Source: Rhyacichthys aspro (Eukaryota > Chordata > Actinopteri > Gobiiformes > Rhyacichthyidae). From it: DNA of 64,000 bases. The notes beneath the pieces were generated by a model. The model saw only the letters and a list, made by a program, of their open reading frames with translations. It did no database searches and was not told the DNA's origin. The DNA is taken from contig CM072154.1 of NCBI GenBank assembly GCA_036850595.1, positions 6,765,330-6,829,329 on the forward strand. Reading direction: 5' to 3'. Shown here one piece after another: positions 12,701-22,425 of the stretch (positions within the stretch are counted from its first letter, which is position 1; the number at the start of each line of letters is the position of its first letter). A program made the position numbers and the translations under genes.

Positions 12701-14429
12701 TGGAAGTCATATTGACAAATGCTTTTGAAAATGTGTGGCAAGACCTGAACTGGCCCCACATCTGCTGTGCATTCCTGTGAAGAGTTATGAGTCTGTAGAA
12801 AGCCAAAACTGTTCTATAAACTGTCAGTGTTAGGGTTTTTTTCTACTGGAGAATATGCATTGGTCATAAAAATCAGTAGAAATGCCTTTAGCTGCATTGT
12901 AGATTACTCTTGCGTTTTTATTAAATGGTAAATTAAGTGTATACATAAGTGATACATTTCTTATAGCAAAGACATTTGTTTTTCTAGTTTTTGCTGTTTT
13001 TACGAAAATTATTGTAGTAATCTAGAATATTTGGATACTAAATTCCTAGTACAACTAATAGCTCACTTACTTAGTGGCCAACAGATTTTCGTTTGGATAT
13101 TACAAATCCCCATTACCAACTATAAACACAAAAGAAACTAAAAACAAGAAATGACTTGTTTTCCATTGCTTACATGACTGCGTGTGGTGGGCATTGTACG
13201 ACCAACTTCTTGGTGACAAAAAAGAACAGTGTATTCAAACAATTATAGTCTAAAACTGGATTTTCATGTATGAGCGTATGATACTGGATCATTATTGCTT
13301 TTCTTCTTTCTTCTTGTCAGCAAACTAAAATTTTATTGGATGTTTTAAAGCCACTATAAACCAGTGACTGTTCAAGTTAATCCACCCAGATCCTTTTATG
13401 ACCAGTTTGAAACCATTCAAAACCACTTAAGACCCAAGTTAAACCACTTTAAACCTGTTCAAATCCAGATTTAAGTTGTTCAAAACACTTTTAAATGGAC
13501 TGGGGTCTTGAGTTAAACCAGATAAACCCGTCCAAATCTCATTAAAGCCAGTTTTAAACTGTTGAAAATCACTTCAAAGTTTTTGTTAATCACATAAAGC
13601 TGATCCAAATCTGGTTATAACCAAGTTGAATGCATTTATAATTAGTCTTCATCCATCTGTAGCCCAATCATCCACCCATTCAAAACCACTTGAGGCCCAA
13701 GTTAAACCTCTCAAAATCCAGTTTTAAGTAGTTTAAAACCATCTGAACTGTCTTATTTAATGAAGGTTTAAAATATTGTCTTCCACCTGTGTGATTGCAG
13801 AGCAACAGGCTGACCTGAGCTCCCTTCTTTCTGAGGCCTTCGTGCGCTTCTTTGTGGAGCTGGTGGGACACTACCCTCTTCACATGGTCGAGTCGTCCAA
13901 CGGCAGCAAGGAGCTTCAGCGAGACAGCTTCCGAAAGTCCCACCCGTCCCGAGGAGTGCGCCAGTTCCTGCAGCTTTTCATGGAAACCCAGATGTTCGCC
14001 GGGTTCATTCAGGACAAAGAGATGCGCAAAGGAGCTGGAAGAGGTAACCCAGCAGCTGTGTGAAACATAAAGTAGTGAAGGATACCTGGATGAATGATAT
14101 TTTTTCGATATATGTAAATAAAAATTAGCAGCCCTTTGCCTTTTAACCAGTCACACTTATTTCAACATTCTACGTCCAACTTAACTTCATTTAAGCTCTT
14201 AAATTTAAAAGCTAACCCTGTTGTTTTCCCAGGTTTGTTTGAACTGCGAGTGGTGGAGTATCTGGAGTCATACCCAGAGCCAGAGCCCAGCGGGGTGAAC
14301 AAATTCCTCAAAGGACTCGGTGAGTGGCGCTCTGCATCAAAGGCACACAATAAAAGTCCTTTTCCAACAGCTCATTATTTCTTTTGTTCTTCCTCAGGAA
14401 ACAAAATGAAGCTTCTACAAATTAAGTGA
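621..14429 (+). CDS. DENND2-family Rab GEF, 17 visible exons (5' part outside the window)
   Basis: DENND2 proteins are DENN-domain guanine-nucleotide exchange factors for Rab GTPases (Rab9 and relatives) and act in membrane traffic. The joined exons give about 637 residues: a disordered N-terminal part with two YED motifs (NIYEDIV, NPYEDV), a basic linker (KRGRKRVKNQG), then uDENN from the ERDLIQHQQQQLFQIFVVVSL exon to LTGEDGSRWF, cDENN around PALVYPFMRSVMEAPFPAPG, LLLERRVIF and YPFTWQHTF, and dDENN around EAFVRFFVELVGHY and METQMFAGFIQD. It ends SGVNKFLKGLGNKMK. Every junction is GT-AG and all phases join. The long N-terminal part argues against DENND2D. LERRVIFIADKLS and the C-terminus look closest to DENND2A from memory, while the YED repeats also recall DENND2C, so the paralogue is left open. 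The start codon and promoter lie left of the window. Exons are listed separately. Confidence 0.93.
1219..1301 (+). CDS. dennd2 exon b (NPYEDV)
   Basis: Acceptor gccctcag, donor GTAATC. It reads CEVTRDNPYEDVKLSPM and ends GRPQIPK in phase 0. This second YED motif is typical of the disordered part of DENND2A-C and absent from the short DENND2D. Confidence 0.85.
2013..2171 (+). CDS. dennd2 exon c (basic, disordered)
   Basis: Acceptor gtcttacag, donor GTACCT, 53 codons in phase 0. It encodes a lysine-, serine- and proline-rich disordered stretch (RPPKRQTIQGPATKLDKKG through RNPQ) without a recognisable domain. Confidence 0.8.
2172..4256. other. dennd2 intron
   Basis: AT-rich intron. Apart from the degraded MITE at about 3551-3810 I see no structured feature. 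Confidence 0.6.
3551..3810. mobile_element. degraded GGCTGCA...ATATCG-type MITE fragment
   Basis: It begins agggctgcacaaaatatcgg and continues with repeated atcgcaatat/attgcaatat words, ending near tatatcgtaatatc. This composition is that of the common fish MITEs that start GGGCTGCACGATAT. The expected inverted right end (gtgcagccc) is not found, so the copy is truncated or decayed. The family name is not assigned. Confidence 0.5.
4257..4335 (+). CDS. dennd2 exon d (VNKIETIFDDKRGRKRV)
   Basis: Acceptor ctacacag, donor GTGAGA. It encodes YVNKIETIFDDKRGRKRVK, resembling the KIDDIFESKRG-type segment that precedes the DENN module in DENND2 proteins. Confidence 0.85.
4561..4605 (+). CDS. dennd2 exon e (acidic 45-bp exon)
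   Basis: This small exon lies between atatcaacag and GTATCA and encodes EETSGTESDPEDNSK. The same ETSGxESD motif occurs in mammalian DENND2 proteins, which supports it despite its size. Confidence 0.85.
5412..5599 (+). CDS. dennd2 exon f (start of uDENN)
   Basis: Acceptor cgacactcag, donor GTGAGC. It encodes YRTLERDLIQHQQQQLFQ followed by IFVVVSLRKSSQGNTYSPEI, the entry into the upstream DENN subdomain. The CAG run gives four consecutive glutamines where mammalian relatives have a similar Q-rich stretch. Confidence 0.92.
5956..6065 (+). CDS. dennd2 exon g (uDENN)
   Basis: Acceptor tttgtttcag, donor GTCAGC. It encodes FEKTSRLSKEAEDQLKVIPK followed by FCFPDSLDWKPS, a very conserved block of the DENND2 uDENN region. 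Confidence 0.92.
6066..6909. other. dennd2 intron
   Basis: AT-rich intron between two uDENN exons. I see nothing structured in it. Confidence 0.6.
6910..6979 (+). CDS. dennd2 exon h (uDENN, LTGEDGSRWF)
   Basis: Acceptor ttgtttag, donor GTGAGA. It encodes SETFSFVLTGEDGSRWFCYC and then RKIL, the signature strand of the uDENN fold. Confidence 0.93.
7692..7769 (+). CDS. dennd2 exon i (uDENN/cDENN linker)
   Basis: Acceptor tatttcag, donor GTAGGC. It encodes PSGKGKRLPEVHCIVSKLGC and then FNLFAK, in phase 0 on both sides. Confidence 0.93.
8088..8228 (+). CDS. dennd2 exon j (cDENN)
   Basis: Acceptor ttctctgcag, donor GTAACC. It encodes ILEEVERRREISPALVYPF, MRSVMEAPFPAPGRTVTVKS and FLPGSGNE, a central DENN segment. 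Confidence 0.94.
8229..9215. other. dennd2 intron
   Basis: AT-rich intron. The open frame at 8347-8595 has no family resemblance and no splice context, so I see nothing else here. Confidence 0.55.
9216..9364 (+). CDS. dennd2 exon k (cDENN, LLLERRVIF)
   Basis: Acceptor cccgaccag, donor GTACAG. It encodes LCRPVDSRLEHVDFDSLLQC through LLLERRVIFIADKL, the helix-strand core of cDENN that contacts the Rab. Confidence 0.94.
9883..10060 (+). CDS. dennd2 exon l (cDENN, YPFTWQHTF)
   Basis: Acceptor ttttttcag, donor GTCAGT. It encodes SVLSRCSHAVLALLYPFTWQ and then HTFVPVLPANMLDI, SPTPFLIGV and LPIEE, a hallmark of DENN domains. Confidence 0.94.
10235..10562. mobile_element. hAT-type MITE with intact 8-bp target duplication
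   Basis: The element runs from cagacatttccaaaatctgg to aactttggatacccctg. CAG/CTG termini and the inverted TCCAAA...GGGGC / GCCCC...TTTGGA ends are typical of non-autonomous hAT elements. It is flanked by perfect 8-bp direct repeats GTTTATAA at 10227-10234 and 10563-10570, exactly the hAT target-site length. There is no transposase. It sits in the intron after the YPFTWQHTF exon of dennd2 and carries a tandem array inside. Confidence 0.8.
10268..10447. repeat. 21-bp minisatellite inside the MITE
   Basis: About nine head-to-tail units of aaaacctgttcaaatccacc plus one base, one of them cut to 11 bp. Divergence is confined mostly to the last five bases of the unit. The array fills the middle of the hAT MITE. 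Confidence 0.9.
10571..11470. other. dennd2 intron, remainder
   Basis: AT-rich sequence between the MITE and the 42-bp exon. I see nothing recognisable. Confidence 0.5.
11471..11512 (+). CDS. dennd2 exon m (42-bp exon)
   Basis: Acceptor gtgttccag, donor GTGTGT, 14 codons encoding VLIVDLCTDKFVIQ. It continues LPIEE from the previous exon in phase 0 and matches the VLIVDLC motif of the family. Confidence 0.9.
11880..11960 (+). mobile_element. possible tRNA-derived SINE head
   Basis: tggtttacctgg at 11892 fits a Pol III A box and ggtctgaatctgg at 11929 is a decayed B box. The spacing is close to that of tRNA genes. There is no cloverleaf good enough for a real tRNA, so an old SINE fragment is the likelier reading. 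Confidence 0.35.
12403..12508 (+). CDS. dennd2 exon n (start of dDENN; 3' end uncertain)
   Basis: The acceptor follows ctgtgagtag. It encodes MGDEDCILPSKLQAALQQVL and EEREAILKQ. The 3' boundary is ambiguous. The first phase-1 donor (GTTGGT, after 12508) is weak. Two later donors in the same phase, GTAATT after 12535 and GTGTAT after 12601, would extend the exon through an open, serine/acidic-rich stretch before the TGA at 12616-12618. All three join correctly to the next exon. Confidence 0.8.
12619..13800. other. dennd2 intron
   Basis: AT-rich for the first 700 bp, then the degenerate aaacca-type repeat described separately runs almost to the acceptor. Confidence 0.6.
13370..13745. repeat. 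degenerate aaaccanttcaaa repeat region
   Basis: The stretch is built of variants of words such as aaaccactt, gttcaaatccag and aagttaaacc. A block of about 70 bp near 13410-13480 (ccattcaaaaccactt, cccaagttaaacc, aatccag) recurs near 13676-13740 with changes. It resembles the unit of the minisatellite at 10.3 kb in the same gene. Confidence 0.7.
13801..14043 (+). CDS. dennd2 exon o (dDENN)
   Basis: Acceptor gtgattgcag, donor GTAACC. It encodes EQQADLSSLLSEAFVRFFVE, LVGHYPLHM, FRKSHPSRGVRQFL and METQMFAGFIQDKEMRKG, the downstream DENN subdomain. This is the longest exon of the gene seen here. Confidence 0.94.
14233..14319 (+). CDS. dennd2 exon p
   Basis: Acceptor ttttcccag, donor GTGAGT. It encodes GLFELRVVEYLESYPEPEPS then GVNKFLKGL. 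GLFE at the start and SGVNKFLKGLG at the end are shared with DENND2A/B-type C-termini. Confidence 0.93.
14398..14429 (+). CDS. dennd2 terminal coding exon q
   Basis: Acceptor cttcctcag. It encodes GNKMKLLQIK followed by TGA at 14427-14429. The GNKMK ending is the family's C-terminal signature. The preceding intron is only 78 bp. Confidence 0.92.
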
Positions 14430-15150
14430 AAAGGCTTAACAAGTAGCCCCTTTAAATGAAAACTATTGTTGCTGCTGGACCGGCTGTGGATCAGAGCCGG
14501 TTGAAAAGGATTCAGGATGTGACATGGGGTTGCTTATCCCAGAGCCATTTACGTCTGGAGCCAGTGCACTTCTCCGTAGACAGAAACGGGCATCTTTCCA
14601 CATTTTCTTTTTCTCATTTTTTCCCCCCATGAGTTTTGTGGCCTTCTTAAACATTCCAGTCCTATCCCTGATTTTAAACATGATCATATATTGTAGTATG
14701 GTTACTTTAATCATCTCTTAAATGGGAACATATCTCTTTTACTTTGTGTGCGTTTTACTGTAAATGCTACACACATTACATTTCAATGTTTTTATTCTTT
14801 GAACTGCATTATTACATCTCTATCTTTCATTTACAGCCTTTTTTGGATGATTTGTTGAATTCCATTTAGCACACGCTGTAAAAGCCTTTTTGTTTACCTG
14901 CATTTCTGCATTTACAGGGACGTTTCCCTTCTATGAACACATTTCAAAGTTCTCGGACTCATTAGTCGAAATGAGCATCTGCTTTTTAGGAGACCTTTTA
15001 TTATTTTATCCTTGTTTTCCTGTGGATGTAAATACTTTACATTTTGCACATTATTGAAAATCATTGTACAGTATTTGGAATATTTTTGTATAAAAGCATG
15101 AGGAGTCCTGCAAACATTTATTAATAAATGGGGTTCCAAGGACACAGTCT
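14430..15150 (+). other. dennd2 3' UTR (inferred)
   Basis: An AT-rich stretch without coding signal follows the stop codon and ends at a canonical AATAAA. The extent is inferred from that signal only. Confidence 0.6.
15123..15128 (+). terminator. poly(A) signal candidate of dennd2
   Basis: AATAAA lies about 700 bp after the dennd2 stop, followed by G/T-rich sequence (atggggttcc, then tgttaatgtt). It is the first canonical signal seen in a sensible position. Confidence 0.55.
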
Positions 15151-16125
15151 CATATCTGTTAATGTTTCCAAGACTAGTTAGTGGCAAGGACTGGCATGTT
15201 TTTGTACAAAGCTTGGGCACATGTAACAGATGGACTTTAGCATTTTAGTTTTTTGTTTTGTTTTTTTTACTGTCTGCACCAGTCAAGGAACAATTAATCT
15301 AGTTTGTTCTGTCTGGACTCCAAGAATAAGAAAAAAGGGGGAAGGGAACAGAAACGAATAGAGATGTGCCCAAAATGTAATAATCAGTATAAATGAACTT
15401 ACACACACTGTTCGCAAAAGCTATAACGGTCAAACAGGAGCAACCAGCAGGCTTTATTTGAAGAGTGTCTCAGATAAGGGTTAGCTCTGTCCACAGTAGA
15501 CCCTCATGAAGTGGATGTGTAAAGACTTCTGAGCTTGTGAGGGCACACCCTGAGAGAGCAGGGATAAAGTAGTCTGGCAGAACAGGTTTTTTTTTTGGTT
15601 TTTTTTTACTTTTTAGCCCTGCATCAAGTGTGTGGACAATCCCTTTTCTAAACTTTTTTAATGCAGTCTATGACAGCCACCCACATTAAACTAAACCACT
15701 AAGTTAGGAAGTTTAACCTATAGCTTGATTCCTCCATTTTAGACAAGAGTTTACTACAGAAAGTACCTTGTTAGCAGCAACATAACCATAACATGTCATT
15801 ACTCACTTGCCCTTTGTGTGACATAAGAACATGAGATCCAAGTACATGACCCAGAATGACTTCATAGTTAGCTGAGTTTTGACTTGACTGTACTTGTGAG
15901 CTCTGCTAGCTACACCTGTTGTTAGTTATCAAAAATAGAAACACAAACCTTACTAACTTAACCAGAACTGTGTGTCTGCAGAGAACTGGTCAATGGGGGT
16001 CAAAGGTCAGTCACAGTCAGTCAAGCCTCCCAAAATAAGAATATGACCACTATGCAATTGATGTTAATTTCTGTCCGTCCTCCTTGTTCATGAGTCTGAG
16101 CTTGGAAATTTCCAGCCACTCCCAC

Positions 16126-16215
16126 TGCTCAAAGACATGCATGTATAGGTGAATTAGTTAATCTAAATTGGCCATAGTTAATAAACGATGTGAGTATGTC
16201 TGGAGTATGTAAGTA
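16126..16215 (+). mobile_element. retroelement 3' fragment (acatgcatg...aattggccat type)
   Basis: aaagacatgcatgtataggtg followed by aatctaaattggccatagtt and a gtgagtatgtctgg end resembles a sequence very frequent in fish genomes as a non-LTR element remnant. The family is not assigned. Confidence 0.45.
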
Positions 16216-17054
16216 TCTGTCACTAAAATGCAATTAAACGCAGCAACTTTATTCATGTACTACTCCCTGTGACCACATGAGGGCACTGTCTCCATGTCTT
16301 CACAGTCTATTTCTCTCCCTCCCGCCTTCTCCAGTCCCATGCATCAACATCAGCATCTTAAAAGAGGTATTTCTGCATTCATCAATCTGTCTGAATGATA
16401 AATGTATCGTATTTGAGCAAAGTGGTGCCGGTTAGTCAGAGAGAAGCCTTAAGCCCGCTCCATGTTAAAGCACCAACAAATAAATCATCATTTAGCTGTT
16501 ATTTATCCTTTATGTTATGAATAGAGGCAGAGTACAGTGTAAGTAAAGGATGACGAAGCATATACTGTGCCATTTCATCAGCTGTATGTGCTAAGAATGT
16601 TCATTCTTTGTTAAATATTAAACGTTTCTTGAAGCTTGAATGTACACTGACAAAAGCTGGATTAACCACAGAGTGTACATTAGACTGAGATTTAACTAAT
16701 CAATCAGGTTATGGCCTTTTATTGGAAATTACTGCAGTGATAAAAATGTTTTAACTGTGATTGTTTCTTGTGCAGCTTCTTATTCCTCTCGGACATGCAG
16801 TCATGTCTGAGAGTTATCTTGTTTTCTTGGAAAAGATGTTACTCTGTTTCAAAATAGTCAACTTATGTGACTTCTTGCATCAAAAGAGGAAAAGGAAGAG
16901 GACTGAAACTTCAGAACTGGTTACAACCGTTCAATGTGTTCAAAACTTGGGAAGACAGTGGTGGACCATTATTAGTCATCAAACTTGGTTCCACTTTATA
17001 ATAAAGGTTTGTATTACTTTAACAAGAATCATTCAAATTATTTTTTGCTACTGC

Positions 17055-17143
17055 CAACTACTACTACACTATACTATACTCCACTACACTACAGTACACG
17101 TACACTATGCTACTATACTATGCTACGTTACGCTACACTACAA
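17055..17143. repeat. TACTA/CACTA pentamer satellite, left arm
   Basis: Degenerate pentamer run (actacactatactatactcc and similar). It is in the opposite orientation to the longer array starting at about 17405. Confidence 0.85.
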
Positions 17144-17404
17144 GTGTGGGTTGAATTTGCTTTACAAAACATTTATAAATGAGTTGCACATTATTTTAAC
17201 CAGTTATAAATTATGTGTATACTATAGGAAAAGTCCTTTATGAAATTAATTTATTTGTCCCAGATAACTTATTCCCATTACGGGTCAGAGGTGGATGAAA
17301 CCATCCAGCTACTTTATTCTTTGAATTCACAGTTAGTCGTAGAGCTTAGCCACTCTGCCGTAGTTAGCACTTCACTAGTGCTAACCCAATATATATATTA
17401 CATT

Positions 17405-17735
17405 GCCACGTAGTGTAGTCTAGTGTTGTTAAGTGCAGTGTACTGTGGTGTAGTATGGGGTGGTATTCTGTAGTGTTGCACAGTTTAGTGTAGTATAATG
17501 TAATGTAGTGTAGTGTAGTATAATATGGTATAGTGTAATGTAGTGTAATAGTAGTAATAGTAGTAATAGAAGTAGTATGAGGTGTAGTGGAGTATGGTAT
17601 AGTGTATTGTGGTATACTGTGGTGTGATGTAGTGTAGTATAGTATAGTATAGTATAGCACAGGGAGGTACTGTGTAGTGTATAGTGTAGTGTAGTATAAC
17701 GTAGATCATGTGTAGTACAATATGGTGTAGTCAGT
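17405..17735. repeat. TAGTG/TAGTA pentamer satellite, right arm
   Basis: Long degenerate run of gtagtgtagtataatgtagt-like pentamers with an inner trinucleotide-like patch (agtaatagtagtaataga). It is the reverse complement of the array at 17055-17143. It continues weakly at 17885-17960, where the orientation flips again (ctactgtactatacttta). Confidence 0.88.
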
Positions 17736-17880
17736 CTGCCCCGGGGCAGCTGTGGGTACAGAGGTAGTTCACCACCAGTGTGTGACTGTGAGTGAATGAA
17801 TAATGGATTTGATTGTGAAGTGCTTTGAGTGACTTGACAATAAAGCAGCATGTAAATCTAATCCATTATTATTATTATGT
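17735..17880 (+). mobile_element. fish retroelement 3' tail
   Basis: ctgccccggggcagctgtgg, accaccagtgtgtgactgtg, aatgaataatggattt, aagtgctttgagtgacttg and a terminal aatctaatccattattatta form, in order, the 3' tail found on abundant fish SINE/LINE copies. It ends in an ATT microsatellite, the usual target of that tail. It is inserted in, or has captured, the pentamer satellite. Confidence 0.7.
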
Positions 17881-18039
17881 AGAATATGTGTAATGTTGTA
17901 TAGTATAGTACAGTATAGTACAGTACAGTCTAGTGTTCACTACTGTACTATACTTTACTAGTTGTAAAGCCTCTATAGTGGTAGATTTGATGTAAGACTG
18001 TTCAGTGAAATCTAAAGGTAAGAAATCACAGCAGTGGCT

Positions 18040-18195
18040 CTGGAGAAGGACAACGAGAACTCAGTAGGTTGGGACTCAACTTATGAAAATGATTGACGAG
18101 TAAAAATATTGTCAAGCATAAAGAGTGGACTCTGGAGCAATATGAAAACATCATGTGGTGTGATGAGTCCAGACTAACCATATTACAATGAGTGC
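18040..18195 (+). pseudogene. Tc1/mariner transposase relic
   Basis: Translation of 18132-18191 gives WTLEQYENIMWCDESRLTIL and then a stop after Q. This is the Tc1-family motif around the second catalytic aspartate (WSDES in active elements). Only this short stretch keeps the frame and the flanks are decayed. It is a dead remnant. Confidence 0.65.
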
Positions 18196-21100
18196 TAAGT
18201 CATCTTGGTAAAAGAGAGGCTGTGTTATGATTCATGCCTCATCATGCCGTGCAACTGGTTTGAACTGGTAGTAAAAGAACTCTGAGTGAAAATGTCTGCC
18301 ATAATAAAGTTAAATGTTTGACCAGTGACATGAATATAAAATCTATGAAGTGAACTGACTTCATCAAAATGATCACAAATACTGTATGTTTACCACACTG
18401 TTCTTCTAAGAATCCAGCATTACAGTGCCTGCCTGTTCGAACACTTTGTCACGTGTCACAGAACGTTTCACAACAATTACAGATTGGATCATTTGTGTCA
18501 ATCCAACATTTTATTCAGCCTTCTAATTCAGGCCCTTTATCCAAAGTCCCACACTGATACACTGTACTCAGGTATTCTAACAACAGATCTTGAAATCAGT
18601 CATGCAACGTTTCAGGCACAAACTATTGTCTCGGTGTCTCTATTACAACATAGTGCACAGACACATAGCATGCTATAGCATATACTATAGTGGAAAATGT
18701 GTGTAGGGAAAAGCAAGTCTATCCGCTGCCATGGAAACGATTCATAATAATGTAAGCTTCAAATAACATTAGCATCGGACAGAAACTGATTACACAATAT
18801 TGATTGATGCTGATCAGCGTCACCTATTTTCAGTGCCCTGTCCTCCTCCTCCTTAGCTCCTGGGGAATGTCAGTTCTTAACTACCAGCAGTTGTTCCCTG
18901 TTGTCAATAATGTCTCCAGGCCGAAACTGAACTGGTCACATTATGTTACATTCGTTCGCTCAAGCTACGTGTTTAATGGACATTTTGCACTGTTCACATT
19001 TTTTGGTAGAGCTAAGGAAAGAGCTGACATGCCATTTACAACCTGCAGTAATCAAGCTGTATCCGGTTTCATAGTGCTGTTTGAACCATTTACTTTTGTT
19101 CCTGAGTGACTTTTTGTATTGTTCAAGGTGAAACATGCCCTAGCCCCAGGACAGGATTCTCACTGAGACCTTTGCTTCGGTGATATGTGGCAGTTACACC
19201 GAGCAGTGGGACCAACTGACAACAGGAAGCCACACCAGAATCACAATCTGAGGTTCACTTGTGGTTTATTGTTTAAAGGAGTGTGGAAGGTAAAACTCAA
19301 TAACAAAACAAGGCTTTAGTGAGTCACATGTCCAGGAGCTGAGTCAGGAGTTACAACTGCTTATTTCGCACACTTTTTATACACACACTATTTAAATATA
19401 GCCTTTTGATTTGAAAGTAAATTATTATTTCATCTTTATAATGTGTTTTCAACTTCTCTGGTTAAGTGAATGGAACTGAAAGGCCTCCTGATAAGTTTGT
19501 TTTGTTAGTAAAGGAGAGACAGTTTTGGACACTGTTGCTGCTGAAGTGCAAGAGTGCTGCAGTGAAGGAGACACTGATTACCTCTGGAGCTAGCACTACA
19601 ATGGTTTCTGTTGGATTTTTGTGCAAAATTAATCAGGTTTTCATGTCTACAGTCCCAAAAGGGTTCTAAGAGATAACTAAATAGTCAGTATGGGGCATTG
19701 AAAAACTACCATCATTTCATTTGTGTGTTACACAGAAGGTGATTTAATTTGACATTTCACTGCAACATTTTTACAATCCCTTCATACGCACTAGCACTTC
19801 TATAACCAAAAGAATAGCAACATATATAGGCCATTATATACCCCACAGTAAAATAGACATGGGTGCAGCTTCATGTTTTTCACTGGTATTATTCACAAGA
19901 GTACATGGTTTAGTCTGTTTTTTTCCAAACTAATCGTGTGCTGTCTGTGTACTATGGCTTTAAACAATATAGTTTGTAAAAAGCTTCTTATTATCTGTCC
20001 TTATTTGCGTAAAGCCAAAATAATGTATTGTCTCACTAGCATCAACAATAGAGATAAAAGTTTGTTAGAGTACCTCTTTATTCCAGTATGCAACACTATG
20101 TAACTTCTTGCATAAAATACACAACTATGAAATTGTTAAGATATAGATTTAAAGACATTTTGATGTTAGCCCCTCTTTTTATTGTCACACTGCATCCGGC
20201 TCACCAAACACTCCACTTTAAAGCTTTGATTATTGAATACCTATCTCATCAAATCAACTTTCAAGATACATTGAAGCACAACAGTCCCTTGAGGCTCCCA
20301 TGTAGTTGCACTTGAGTCCTTTACTGAGTGCAAACCATACAAATGAATAAATGTGAATGAATCTATTTATACTTTTTCATTTGTAGTGTTAATATCTTTT
20401 ATTAGTCTTTTTGCTGTCCGGTAAGGCACATGTACAAAGGCAATAAGCATATTCCAATACAAAGTACAGTGTCAACACACAGTCAGCACATATTCAAAGT
20501 AAAGAGCAGAACAACGAGAGGGAGGGTGGCCACATCTAACCAGATCTGCCTCATGTTGACAGTGAAGGTCGGTGTGCTGGAAAATTATGATCACACACCA
20601 AACAGAAATACTGCTTGTAGCAGTGCCAGGGTAAATGTGGGTAAATATGGAAAGCTATTCAAGGAAGTATCATTAAAGGTACAGTAGATAGATTTTAAAA
20701 GCTTTTGGAAGCCATAATAAGCTAACCTTCTGGCTAACTCACTGCAATAATAAAGAGATAAGAATTATGAATTAAGAATTAAGACTACTTCCCACTTCCT
20801 CATTAGAAATGACTCTGCAGCTAACCAAGGCCTTGTGATGACACAGTTTACTGTAACGTGACTGGAGGGAGCCATAAAGATAAGCGATAGACCCAAAGTA
20901 CCTTACTGTAAACGTCGCACGAGCTTCTTTGATCTGCCATAAACTGAGCAAAACCCAAATTCAATTTCCACAGCCACAGCTTGCCCTTTGACCTGTTGTA
21001 CATGTTTTGCCCTCTGTTCTGTGTTGACATTTGTGCCATATGAAAGTTAAGTGGCAACCTATATTTGTTGACAGTCAATAGTAAACACAGATAACAGGTT

Positions 21101-21939
21101 TAGACTTGATATAGATATGATAGAGCAACAGAAAATCACATAACACACTAAACATTCCCCCGGAACAGCTGGATTCTCTGGAGTCTCTTGGCTGCAGCTC
21201 TAGGGCCAATGTATCCACTTGGCGACAGATTTGTATATTAGGAAAACTCATAACAGCTCCACTTTATGACACATATGAATTAATTTAGCCATTTGAAAAT
21301 TGTGGCGGTGTAATTGACAAGAAGGCAGCCATCCACCTTCAGGTTGGGTCTTACTTTTGAAAATGTTTCTAGAGTGACCAGATCATTACAAGAATCCCTT
21401 TTTTAGACATGTTTTCTGTGTTTCGTTCAGTATAAGATAAATTGTGTTTAGTTGTTGGTGGTTTTGACAGGTCAACCTGCTCAGTGCTGGAGCTGTCAGT
21501 CAGACTGCTGACTGAAATAATCTTTACTGCTAGAGTTAGATTATTTGTGAGCTATGTTTTTTACACTTTAAATGTCAACATTTTTAAAAGCCCCTTTCTT
21601 GTGCGACATTTTGTTCCATGTACTGTTCTTTTTCTACTTTCTTTCTACATCTTCTAACAGCAGTGGTCTTAAACTATTCCAACAGTTTGAACACAGTTTG
21701 AACACTGCTTATAGCACACACAATGATATTTTATTGTTTCAACTCCACTGGTTTTTGATGATATTTTATGACATTATCCAGAAATTCTTGTATTTATGGT
21801 CTTGTATTAGTTACTAGTAACATCTCTGTAGAATGTAAACCATTTTGTGTCTGTTATACTACTTATAATAAGTAGCTAAACATGCTGAGTAAAAAGATAG
21901 TAAATGCCTTGAAAGACATTCATTTGTTGTGTACTGAGT

Positions 21940-22425
21940 GTTGCATTTGTAGCAAGATGGACAAGAACAAGAAAACTACATTAACCACCCTCTATATGCT
22001 GCAAAATAGAACCATCAAAGGCTAAACACAGATCATTTCAAATCTCATTCTGATCCAAGTGAGGCTTGAGGAGAATCTGAATGATATGGTGGACTGTTGC
22101 ATTTGTAGCAAGATAGACACTATACTAAACAACATGGACCAAACTCTACACACTATGATAGAGCAACAGAGAGTGGCTATTCAAAGATATGGCAGGGTAT
22201 GAAGAATCTGGGTGAAAAGGTGGAGTGTCACATTGCATTTGCTGTGCACCGCTGCAAATGTTAATCAGGTTGTTAACAACTTTATTCTATTAAATAATTA
22301 AACGTCTTGGAGTTGTCGTTTAATGTTGCATTTGCGGCAAGATAGACGCTATAAAAACAATCATGGACTATCCTCTAACTGGTGTAATAGAGCAATAAAG
22401 AGTGGCCTTTCAAACACATACAATT
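21940..22425. repeat. three diverged direct repeats (gttgcatttgtagcaagat)
   Basis: gttgcatttgtagcaagatg occurs near 21941, again near 22097, and as gttgcatttgcggcaagata near 22326. The second and third copies share following words (agacnctata, catggac, atagagcaa, agagtggc, ttcaaa). The period is irregular, about 155-230 bp. Confidence 0.7.

Noticed and set aside
17364..17851. Y/T/H-rich frames over the pentamer satellite
   Set aside because: The protein (repeated YYTTLHYT) is just the translation of TAGTG/TAGTA repeats.
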